Source: Haloprofundus halobius (lineage in GTDB: Archaea; Halobacteriota; Halobacteria; Halobacteriales; Haloferacaceae). Taken from it: a stretch of 64,000 bases of DNA. The stretch spans positions 1-64,000 of the forward strand of contig NZ_CP083668.1 of NCBI RefSeq assembly GCF_020097835.1, in the 5' to 3' direction. Below are positions 1-7,267 of the stretch, in pieces. Below the pieces are notes generated by a model, which searched no databases, was not told the DNA's origin, and saw only the letters and a list, made by a program, of their open reading frames with translations. How positions within the stretch are numbered: position 1 is the stretch's first letter; each line of letters begins with the position of its first letter. The translations under genes were made by a program, and so were the position numbers.

Positions 1-78
1 ACCCTCAGCTGCAGACAGAAATATTTTGTCTAGAAGAGATGATCGTATACGGAACCGATGTAGCGACTATAGGTGCAA

Positions 79-290
79 ACTATAACTATATGCTATACCT
101 ATAGTTCTAAACCAGCTTCGTTCTTTAGAAACAACTAACCGAGTCCGATATTCCACTGCCACAGCTATAACCTATGCCTGGGCTGTATACATCTATACTA
201 TAGTTGTATACTATAGTTACAGTCAATAGTCATATGATGTGGCTACATTGTCTGACTTAGTTTTATATCCAATGTCTACAACTATCGGCT
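79..290. repeat. AT-rich tandem and dispersed repeats upstream of parA (candidate centromere or operator)
   Basis: Two tandem 13-mers, TATACTATAGTTG (194-206) and TATACTATAGTTA (207-219), differ at one base. A third related copy, TATACCTATAGTT, lies at 94-106, and shorter ACTATA/CTATAG pieces are scattered from 79 to 290. They directly precede a ParA gene, where plasmid centromeres and ParA-operon operators are usually found. That role is inference from position. Confidence 0.5.
261..269 (+). promoter_or_regulatory. TATA-like box of parA
   Basis: TTTTATATC ends 25 bases before the ATG at 294, the archaeal TATA-to-start distance. It implies transcription starting at or next to the start codon, so a leaderless mRNA. 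Confidence 0.5.
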
Positions 291-293
291 ATA

Positions 294-1151
294 ATGCTCA
301 CCTATGCGCCAGTCTCTGAGGCCGGTGGTGTCGGGAAAACAACCACCTCAGCGACACTCGCAGCAAGTCACGCACGCGCGGGACACGATGTCCTCGTCAT
401 CGACATGGACACCCAAAACGGGAGTCTCACATACTTCTTCGGCCCAGACTATGACCGCGGCGACCCCGAAGTAGACAACCTCGTCCGCCACCTTGTCGGC
501 CGACCCAAAGGCGACTTCCACGACCTCACTATCGAAGTCGAAGAAGGGATCGACCTCATCCCCTCCCACAACATGCTCGAAGACCTCCACGAATTCCTCC
601 TCAACGAGAAAGACCAAGCCGAGAATTTCGGGGAGTCCTACAGCATGTATCACCAACTCCACCGCGTCCTTCGAGATGCGAATGTACGTGACGAATACGA
701 CGTCATTATCGTTGACTCCGCAGGCAAAGCCGGACCAACACTCTACAACGCACTCGTCGCCGTCCGCAACGTCGTCATCCCATTCGAGGCCACAGCAAAA
801 GGCCAAGAATCGATCGAAGGACTAGACGACCTCGTCGACGGACTAGAACAAAGCATCAACATCGACGTTGGTGTACTTGCGGTAGTCCCAATTGGCTACA
901 AAGACACTCGTGATCAGCGAGAAATCTTGGGTGAACTTCGTGAAAGCGGATTCCCCGTTCCAGTTGTCATCGGAGAGCGTGGCTCCCTGATGGAAGGATG
1001 TTGGAGACAGCAGTGCAGCCCATATACCTATGTCGAGGAACATCGCGACCGAAAACGCGACTACGAACTCGAGACGTTGGAGCAATTCGACGAGCTCGCT
1101 CGCCACCTCGAAAAAGAAGCGGGGCTTGAAACGCCAGAGGTGACCGCGTAA
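294..1151 (+). CDS. parA: ParA/SopA-type partition ATPase
   Basis: Partition ATPase of the ParA/MinD group, expected to dimerise with ATP on nucleoid DNA and move plasmid copies apart. The protein (285 aa) begins with a P-loop, EAGGVGKTT (residues 9-17), followed by VLVIDMDTQNGSL (Walker A' region) and VIIVDSAGKAGPT (Walker B). The classic deviant Walker A is KGGVGKTT; here the signature lysine position is alanine, so the trans-acting lysine is missing while the P-loop lysine is kept. The start at 294 is supported by a TATA-like box 25-33 bases upstream. Its stop overlaps the start of the next gene by one base (TAATG), so the two are one operon. Repeats upstream may be its binding region. The family is clear; the missing lysine leaves the exact ATPase mechanism uncertain. 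Confidence 0.9.
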   Translation: MLTYAPVSEAGGVGKTTTSATLAASHARAGHDVLVIDMDTQNGSLTYFFGPDYDRGDPEVDNLVRHLVGRPKGDFHDLTIEVEEGIDLIPSHNMLEDLHEFLLNEKDQAENFGESYSMYHQLHRVLRDANVRDEYDVIIVDSAGKAGPTLYNALVAVRNVVIPFEATAKGQESIEGLDDLVDGLEQSINIDVGVLAVVPIGYKDTRDQREILGELRESGFPVPVVIGERGSLMEGCWRQQCSPYTYVEEHRDRKRDYELETLEQFDELARHLEKEAGLETPEVTA

Positions 1152-1591
1152 TGGGGCTCAAATCAGGGTCGCGAGATGCTGGTCTCGACGAGTCCGACAA
1201 GGAGGTTGAGCGACCTACTGAGCAGGAGCAGGAAGTTTCTGACGTAGACGTTGAGAAAGAACGCACTGATACTTCTTCTGACGAATCCGAGGAAGTAGAT
1301 TCAGAGTCGACGACTGAGTCTGAATCGGTGTCTCAGCGACCAACGATGGACTCACTGCCATACAAACTGCGCCGAGACAAAGTGAATGAAGGCCGCGAGC
1401 AGGTTCCGTACTTCCTTCGCGAAGAAATCATCGAAGGTGAAGACGAACTCCAAGACACACTTGAAGAGATGCTCGGTGAGAACGTCTACAAATCTGATTA
1501 CCGAGAAGCAGCGATGGTTGCCGCCCAGCGCAATCCAGAACTCATCGCTGAAGTGCTTCGTGAGTGGGGCTACGACCTAGACGCAGTGTGA
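1151..1591 (+). CDS. small acidic partner protein of ParA
   Basis: 146 aa, not matched to a named domain. Residues 1-60 are an Asp/Glu/Ser/Thr-rich, probably disordered tail; residues 65-146 are a compact helical part beginning DSLPYKLRRDKVNEGREQVP, then FLREEII and ending EWGYDL. It starts on the last base of parA and has a good ribosome site (GAGGTGA at 1136-1142), so it is translated with parA. Second genes of parA operons usually encode the centromere-binding protein or adaptor, which is the likely role here. The C-terminal part resembles a broken gene at 55741-56111 of this window (FLREEF, DDGYDL), showing that the family occurs twice on the element. Confidence 0.7.
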   Translation: MGLKSGSRDAGLDESDKEVERPTEQEQEVSDVDVEKERTDTSSDESEEVDSESTTESESVSQRPTMDSLPYKLRRDKVNEGREQVPYFLREEIIEGEDELQDTLEEMLGENVYKSDYREAAMVAAQRNPELIAEVLREWGYDLDAV

Positions 1592-1664
1592 GCTGACTAT
1601 TCCACCTCTCGACGGAATGAGTTCCTACTACATTACGAGCGGATCAGAGCTCGCTACATAGAAA

Positions 1665-1705
1665 TTAACCAACAAACTGAGATTTGACCCAAGCTTGTTG
1701 GTTAA
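1665..1705. repeat. perfect 11-bp inverted repeat TTAACCAACAA / TTGTTGGTTAA
   Basis: Arms at 1665-1675 and 1695-1705 with a 19-base spacer, between the parA operon and the winged-helix gene at 1773. Could be a terminator-like hairpin or an operator for the winged-helix protein. The same TTAACCAACA half-site recurs near the PadR gene (53311-53320). Confidence 0.5.
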
Positions 1706-1772
1706 CATTCACTGGAGCATTGGGGTCAATGACAGAAGTCTTATTACGAATTATCTATAACACATAAATAGG

Positions 1773-2309
1773 ATGTCGAAATCACCTGCCCACTCTGGTC
1801 GGCCACCAATTCAGCAGCTTCAGACGGTAGTTGATCTTCTTGAGACGCCTACTCTTGCCCGGATCTACGTGTACGTCTCACAGAACGGTCCTGTTACTGT
1901 TGCCCAACTCATTGACACCTTGGGTGTTCCGCAAGGAACGGCCTACGACTACGTTCAGAAGCTCGAAGCTGCTGGTATTGTGACCAAAACCCGTGAGCAA
2001 CGACCCTACGAGTACGAAACCGATCCGATCTCGCTTACGCTCTCTACAGACGGCGAAACCCAAACAGTTACGCCAGCGCTCATCGCTGCTGTCGCTCGTC
2101 GCGATGAAGACGAGGACATCAATGTCTACATCGACCGCCACGGTCTCGATGGCCTCGCAGTTGCTCTTGAGTACGCATATGAGTACGTTGACGGCACGGT
2201 CAATAATCGGATTGCAGCCCGTGAACTCGACCTTTCCCCACTTGAGGCCGAGATTATTCTTCAGGCACTCGAACCAGTCGCAAAAGCATACGCCGACCCG
2301 GCTGAATGA
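1773..2309 (+). CDS. winged-helix DNA-binding protein, probable antitoxin/regulator of the PIN gene
   Basis: 178 aa. Residues about 15-75 form a winged helix: LLETPTLARIYVYVSQNGPVTV, then LIDTLGVPQGTAYDYVQKLEAAGIV as the recognition region. The remainder is acidic with predicted helices (LEYAYEYVDGTVNNRIAARELDLSPLEAEIILQ split by short loops). It is translationally coupled to the downstream PIN-domain gene by a 4-base ATGA overlap, the usual arrangement of antitoxin or regulator followed by toxin. The TTAACCAACAA inverted repeat 68 bases upstream is a plausible autoregulatory site. The wHTH call is firm; the antitoxin role is inference from the pairing. Confidence 0.75.
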   Translation: MSKSPAHSGRPPIQQLQTVVDLLETPTLARIYVYVSQNGPVTVAQLIDTLGVPQGTAYDYVQKLEAAGIVTKTREQRPYEYETDPISLTLSTDGETQTVTPALIAAVARRDEDEDINVYIDRHGLDGLAVALEYAYEYVDGTVNNRIAARELDLSPLEAEIILQALEPVAKAYADPAE

Positions 2310-2833
2310 GAACTGTCTATATCGCGGACACTGGTGTATTTGTTCGGTGTGGTGGGCCGGACAAGAACAAATTCCAGCAACTTCGACGAGCGCTTCGACA
2401 AGCTGAAGTTTCACTGCGGATTCCCCAGCGTGTCTACGAAGAACTCGGTGGTGACCCCGCCGCTGAAGAGTATCCCTCCGGAAATATCCCGTATCCTGAT
2501 GGGTTCGAAGAGGGCTGGATTACTGTCGCCGACGACCTCGACTATACGAATTCGACCGTTTCAACTGTCATGGACGATGCGCGCCGATTCATTGCCAACG
2601 AAACTGATCGCAAGGAGGATATCACCGAAAAGGCAGATACAGCACTGGTCGGTCTTGCAGCCCAATTGCTCGATATTGACGAAGCAGACCACGTCGTCTT
2701 GTTGACGACGGACAAGCCAGCTGGTCGCGCAGCGGAAACCTTACTTCCTACCCATGGATTCGCTGATCGTATCGAATACCGGTACGTCAGCGAAGAGTAT
2801 CTGGAGGCTATTACCGCCGAGGAATTTCGATAA
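2306..2833 (+). CDS. PIN-domain ribonuclease-like protein
   Basis: 175 aa. PIN-fold acidic positions are visible: IADTGVFV with Asp8, RVYEEL with Glu46-47, the helix EKADTALVGLAAQ with Asp about 111, and LLTTDKPAGRAAE with Asp about 137. PIN proteins are Mg-dependent single-strand RNA nucleases, often VapC-like toxins. The gene overlaps the preceding winged-helix gene by ATGA. At 175 aa it is longer than a typical 130-aa VapC, so it may be a regulated RNA nuclease rather than a classical toxin. Its stop is followed within 10 bases by a mobile-element relic. Confidence 0.75.
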   Translation: MRTVYIADTGVFVRCGGPDKNKFQQLRRALRQAEVSLRIPQRVYEELGGDPAAEEYPSGNIPYPDGFEEGWITVADDLDYTNSTVSTVMDDARRFIANETDRKEDITEKADTALVGLAAQLLDIDEADHVVLLTTDKPAGRAAETLLPTHGFADRIEYRYVSEEYLEAITAEEFR

Positions 2834-2840
2834 CCCTCTA

Positions 2841-2908
2841 GTGTCTAAAGACACGAAAATCCCGCACGCGTTGGGAATCTCCGCCCTAAGGGTGGGGAGG
2901 AACTCAAC
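2841..2908 (+). mobile_element. probable right-end relic of an IS200/IS605-IS1341 (TnpB) element
   Basis: Three successive hairpins fill 68 bases: GTGTCT-AA-AGACAC (2841-2854), an imperfect TCCCGCACGCGTTGGGA (2859-2875), and CTCC-GCCC-TAA-GGG-GGAG (2880-2900), followed by AACTCAAC. This order resembles the 3' end and omega-RNA scaffold region of haloarchaeal TnpB elements as I know them. No tnpB or tnpA remains next to it. Assignment rests on pattern memory, not on a search. Confidence 0.5.
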
Positions 2909-4193
2909 TGCCCTCTCCGAAGGCTGTATCCAGCTGGTCTCGCATGAACTCTCGTCGGACTCGACGAGACCGTGAGTCGGAAAGATAATTTTGCATAACC
3001 ACTCGCGGATCACTACTACCTTGCTCTGCAGCGATTTCGTCGACGCCTTCGAGAACGCCTTCGAGGACTGCTGTATAGGTATCGTACCAGAAGCGACGAC
3101 AAAGTTGCGGACTCGGGCGCTCACCCTCGATTCGATCAGGAAGGCCTGCCTCCGATGCGAGATTTTGGAACCTGTTTCGAATCGTATCTCGTGTCACATG
3201 TGGTGTTTCACCCTGCGAAGATGGGAATAAGTATCCCGTCCACGTCTCATCTTCCGATAGCTCGTCGATTCGGGAGTCTAGGACGTCCATCCCAAACAGG
3301 AGAGACACTTCGCCGGGTCCGTTCTTGCGGCTCTCGAACGTGATGAAGGGGACATCGTCTTCGGGGACGTCACGATGGAACTGCGAGACATGGAGTGCTG
3401 CGGCCTCACTCGCTCGAAGTCCCCAGCCAGCTAATGCCACCACGAGCAGCTGTTCTCGCGTCGTCCCCGACGCCTGCATAAGCTTCCGAATATGATTCGC
3501 CGAAAGAGAAGGAGTCGGGGAATCTTCTACTTCCCACTTGAATTCGTCGTAGAGGCCGCTCGCAGGGTTCATCGAGGCGACCCGCCGACCGACCAGATGC
3601 TGATACCAGGCGTCGACGATGCGTCGCACACGCTGGAGAGTCTGGGCACTGTACTCGTGTTCGGTTCCCTCGTTCAACCAGTCGAATGCCACATAGCACG
3701 CATCAACGGCTTCGTAGGCTGGATTCTCTCGGTCTCGTTGGATCGGTGTGAGGAGGTCGTCCGTCCCGTTCGCCTCCCCGTAGGCACGGACGTAGAGATT
3801 CAGTCGCGTTCGGAGCGCGTCGACAGACGACGTCGCTAGGCTGTATCGTGATTTCCGCCGGTTGAGGAACTGTTCGAGGGCGTCGATTGTTGTATCGTCC
3901 GTTGTTGCCCATGTGTAGCCTTCTTCATCGTCACCAAGCCCGAGGTCATCGTTCCAAAACTCCCCGAACGAGCGGTCGTGATGGCGACGGAGAGCCGCGA
4001 GAAACGACCGTGCCTCGCGATCCTGAAACCACTGATGGGTCGGTTTCTCGCTCGTCGGATTGATACCCTCTGCTTCGAGGCAGGGGGCAATCTCGTCCCA
4101 GTATAGGTCCGTGAAGTCCTCAAGCGAACACGATGTCCATCGGATGCCGTCGAATGAGGGCATGCGCTCCTGTTCGGTTTCCGAACGGCTCAT
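2904..4193 (-). CDS. tyrosine recombinase/integrase (XerC/D-like), catalytic His replaced
   Basis: 429 aa. Residues 1-230 hold the SAM-like core-binding region; the catalytic domain follows, with Arg260 (GWGLRASE), Lys290 (ESRKNG), the box II segment at 361-367 (SPQLCRR, Arg366) and the nucleophile Tyr403 (MQNYLSD). The histidine of the usual HxxR is Gln363. The enzyme would recombine short attachment or resolution sites, for integration or for resolving plasmid multimers. It is transcribed away from the Argonaute block and ends inside the IS605-like relic. The 600-base region upstream with overlapping hairpins is the natural place to seek its site. Activity with Gln in place of His is possible but unproven. 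Confidence 0.85.
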   Translation of the reverse strand: MSRSETEQERMPSFDGIRWTSCSLEDFTDLYWDEIAPCLEAEGINPTSEKPTHQWFQDREARSFLAALRRHHDRSFGEFWNDDLGLGDDEEGYTWATTDDTTIDALEQFLNRRKSRYSLATSSVDALRTRLNLYVRAYGEANGTDDLLTPIQRDRENPAYEAVDACYVAFDWLNEGTEHEYSAQTLQRVRRIVDAWYQHLVGRRVASMNPASGLYDEFKWEVEDSPTPSLSANHIRKLMQASGTTREQLLVVALAGWGLRASEAAALHVSQFHRDVPEDDVPFITFESRKNGPGEVSLLFGMDVLDSRIDELSEDETWTGYLFPSSQGETPHVTRDTIRNRFQNLASEAGLPDRIEGERPSPQLCRRFWYDTYTAVLEGVLEGVDEIAAEQGSSDPRVVMQNYLSDSRSRRVRREFMRDQLDTAFGEGS

Positions 4194-4333
4194 TGGACGT
4201 TTTCTGGTATTCGGTTGTTCAGATATCGAGCAAGGCGAATTCCTGATAGAAGCCCGCTCGCGGCCTCGTATTGTGATTCTAAGAGTGGCATAGTGGGGAT
4301 GTTCAGGGTTTCAGTTGGATTCCTCATCAGTCT

Positions 4334-4370
4334 GTGGGTTTGGCTGACTGGCAGAGTCTGCCAAACCCAC
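4334..4370. repeat. overlapping inverted repeats in the integrase-Argonaute gap
   Basis: GTGGGTTTGGC (4334-4344) pairs perfectly with GCCAAACCCAC (4360-4370); inside and overlapping, TGGCAGA (4349-4355) pairs with TCTGCCA (4357-4363). The two hairpins are mutually exclusive. The surrounding 4194-4803 has no convincing gene on either strand. Candidate recombinase site or regulatory RNA switch; no direct evidence. Confidence 0.5.
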
Positions 4371-4803
4371 GGTTGTTATGTAAAAAGTCGCTGGGGAAGC
4401 CATACATCGTATACCGCTATACAATTTCTCAGCTCTGGAAGTCCCAGAGTCTCGGAGTTTAGGTTGTGATGCGTGCCTTATTTTCACATCCGATTCATCT
4501 GGGTAGGCTTTCGTCTGGTGATTAGTGGACGGCCACAGTGAATATCGTTCAGAAAGGTCTTCTGAGTGATATAAAATCAGAACCGAAAGAAAGCTCCTCT
4601 TTCACAGCTAGTTCCGGAGAATAGAAGGCACGCATCAAAACCATCCTCCGAGGTTGTGAAGTCCCCTGTATAGCCCAGTCTCCCATAGACTGATTGGTGA
4701 TGGACTGTCTGGTGAGTCTGAAGAATGGCTGACGACTCGATACCGCCGTTTTCAGTCATAATCGACGACCGCCTGGTGTGGCTCAATTGGGTTTGAAATC
4801 GTA

Positions 4804-7047
4804 TTACAGATATGCGGGACCGTGGATGACTCGCCCCGGATCTACGTAGCCCTCTCGAACGTACTTCGCTGCCATATCTGCATACTTGATCGGGACTGGG
4901 AGCCGGGTACTCCGAGCGGGGCTCCCGTAGTGGACCTCCGAGAGCCAGTACGCCTGTCGAGTGATCGTCTCGATGTCCGTAGGTCCGGAATTCTTGATGA
5001 GTCGGAAGGTACGTGGCGTCCCGACGCTGTTGTCATCGTTCGTTTCGGGTTTCCCGAAGGCGTGGAGAATCCCCTGTTCTCGCTCACGGTCGACGAAGCC
5101 GACCCCTTTCTGCGCGATATTGAACCTCGTTCCGTTGAAATTGGCAATGCGAGTCTGGTCTCGCTTCCGTACGCTCACGATGTCGAATTCTGCGTCGAGG
5201 CCGCTGAGTCCATCTCGAATCTCATCGATATCCTCGTGGACCTTGCCATCGCGGAAGATGGTCAGGCGGTTGAGTGGTTCGTCCTGCTCGTCTGCGAAGT
5301 CGTAGATGAGGTCACGGACGAACTGCTCGACCTGGTCTGCGACGAACTTCTCACCGGCTTGTTGTGTCGTCGACTCTGCTGCGAACGTCGATCCATCCCG
5401 CATCACGATGCTCGCACTCGCCCCCGAGTGCTGACCTGTTTGTGAGTCGCGGGTGACGTCCAAGCCCATGAACGCTTGCGTCTCCCCGGGCATATCCTCG
5501 ATTTGCCATGGTGTCCCCCCAGCTTTTGCGACCACAGCGCTCACGATGTTCGTGAATGAGTCGCTCGGAATCTTCTGGGAGGTCATGTTGATCTCCTCGG
5601 CGGTCGATTTTTGGAGCATCTGGGTCGGGATGCCCTGTCGCATCAGCGTCCGCTTGAGTTCGCTGTATGGATCTTCGAATCCATCGAAGTCGTCTACGGC
5701 CCCCTTGTCGGGGACCATCGCGACGACTACATCTGTTTCCTCACGTAACTGCTGGTAGACATCGGTGTACTCAGAAATGCGGCCTAGTTCGTAGGGATAG
5801 CCCGATGTTCCTGCTGGTGCCCCCCACTGTGAGAGCGTCTTCGCGAGAAGTCCGATGAACTGCTTGTAGGTGTCTTCGTAGTGTGTCGGGTAGAGGACGC
5901 CCACCCAGTAGTCCTCCGGTGATTTGAACACACCGTGGTCCTTGAGACCAGTACTCGGCTTTGAAGCATGCGCACCACCACCGTAGACAAGCCGCGATTG
6001 GTTCCCTCGGATATCGAGGTAGTCGAACCCGTGGTTCGTTGGCCCCGGTTCGAACTGCAGGTCGAACCCTGGCAGAGGAGAAAGATCCTCAACAAACGTT
6101 TTCAGGTAGTCAAACCGGGTATCAGGCTTCATCGCCCGTCGTGAGGTGAATAGGTTGTGAAAGTCGTAGTCCTGCTCTTCGACCTGCTCTGTCCGAGGAC
6201 TCAGTTTCAATGCTCGGGGAACCTGGTCACCGGTGAACCCACCGTAGTCGACTTTCACTAATCGCGGATTCGTTTCGATGAGTCGCTGTCGGACGTCTTC
6301 TTCAAGCAGACCCTCGTGGTACTCCGAAATCACTTCTCCGAGCGTATCGGAGCGATCGTTGTACCGGAGGTCACTCCATCCACGGAGGTATCCAGTCGAA
6401 GCATTACCGTAGACTTCTGTATCGTGTTCGACCCGCCACGACGGGAGGTCACTACCCTCTGAGACCATCTTGTCCAGTGACTTCATCGTCACGAGGTTGT
6501 GGCTCGCTTCGACTTGGAGAAGAACCGTTCCATCAGCGGTGATGTGTACTTTCGCAGTGTGTTTCCGCTGAGCTCCAAAGTCGAAGCCATCGCCTCCGAA
6601 CTCGATTTCGCGGCGGATGATTCCTTGGAGGAACTGGAAGGAGTAGAGCGAGTCAGGGATTGCCCGCCGAAGCGAGGACTGAACCAGTCCCTTGATTTGT
6701 TGGCGGTCACGCTCAGTGTCTGGGGTGAGCGTAATCTCGTCGACTTTCTCAGGTTTGACGGTGTGCCCTTTCGCCTGCACTGATCGGGACAACTCGGTCA
6801 ACGAGATGACGTGCATCGTCCCCGAGCTGCCCACGGGCGTTCCGTGTTCTCGGTCAAGCCAGTAGGCCGCAGACTGAGTGAGCGTCTGTGGGTCTGTCGA
6901 CTGATCGCGACCACCGGGGACCGATAGCCGGTAGCGGTTCACCGAGACCTCGGTGAGACGTGAGTCGGCCTTCGAGTGAAAGAGATAGACGCCCGGATCG
7001 ACCGAGGCCTGCGCTTCGACGGGGAGTTCGTTGGATTCCGTGGCCAT
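4804..7047 (-). CDS. ago: long prokaryotic Argonaute, NgAgo-like, catalytically complete
   Basis: 747 aa Argonaute, a guide-directed nucleic-acid endonuclease. The PIWI domain contains the full DEDD set: Asp530 (FMGLDVTRD), Glu566 (QQAGEKFVA), Asp600 (IFRDGKVHED) and Asp724 (IKYADMAAKY); the spacings 36/34/124 resemble those of Thermus Ago. The MID domain shows Gln476 and Lys508 (AVVAKAGGTPW) of the guide 5'-phosphate pocket. The C-terminal half aligns by eye with Natronobacterium gregoryi Ago (GLDV, GEK, HRDG/FRDG, DIETxTRQ, YAD). At 747 aa it is shorter than NgAgo (887 aa), and the N-terminal OB-like extension of NgAgo appears absent. It is the last of four minus-strand genes after the AddB-like, AddA-like and 305-aa genes. 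Host defence or plasmid-copy processing by DNA interference is the likely role. Confidence 0.95.
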   Translation of the reverse strand: MATESNELPVEAQASVDPGVYLFHSKADSRLTEVSVNRYRLSVPGGRDQSTDPQTLTQSAAYWLDREHGTPVGSSGTMHVISLTELSRSVQAKGHTVKPEKVDEITLTPDTERDRQQIKGLVQSSLRRAIPDSLYSFQFLQGIIRREIEFGGDGFDFGAQRKHTAKVHITADGTVLLQVEASHNLVTMKSLDKMVSEGSDLPSWRVEHDTEVYGNASTGYLRGWSDLRYNDRSDTLGEVISEYHEGLLEEDVRQRLIETNPRLVKVDYGGFTGDQVPRALKLSPRTEQVEEQDYDFHNLFTSRRAMKPDTRFDYLKTFVEDLSPLPGFDLQFEPGPTNHGFDYLDIRGNQSRLVYGGGAHASKPSTGLKDHGVFKSPEDYWVGVLYPTHYEDTYKQFIGLLAKTLSQWGAPAGTSGYPYELGRISEYTDVYQQLREETDVVVAMVPDKGAVDDFDGFEDPYSELKRTLMRQGIPTQMLQKSTAEEINMTSQKIPSDSFTNIVSAVVAKAGGTPWQIEDMPGETQAFMGLDVTRDSQTGQHSGASASIVMRDGSTFAAESTTQQAGEKFVADQVEQFVRDLIYDFADEQDEPLNRLTIFRDGKVHEDIDEIRDGLSGLDAEFDIVSVRKRDQTRIANFNGTRFNIAQKGVGFVDREREQGILHAFGKPETNDDNSVGTPRTFRLIKNSGPTDIETITRQAYWLSEVHYGSPARSTRLPVPIKYADMAAKYVREGYVDPGRVIHGPAYL

Positions 7048-7267
7048 CTACTGATTGACAGAAGTGGTTGAATAAGTCGTTTTTCATACTGTACAAGCCA
7101 CCGTCACGACAGACGCAGCTATACTCCCGATTACGTTTGTTGGAGAATTCCCACGTGGGTGTCGTCTGCCTCTACTCAGCACCAACACGTTTTGCAGTAC
7201 GGTTCCCCAGCAGTGGGTGTACAGCGATCGGCTCCAATTAAGAGTCGCACCGATGTCCAGACTGAGA

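Noticed and set aside
4577-4786. 69-codon minus-strand frame in the integrase-Argonaute gap
   Set aside because: Composition is not that of a haloarchaeal protein and no motif or ribosome site supports it.
4822-5445. Open frame of 207 codons antisense to the Argonaute PIWI domain
   Set aside because: It lies over catalytic motifs of a firmly identified gene and shows no recognisable feature.
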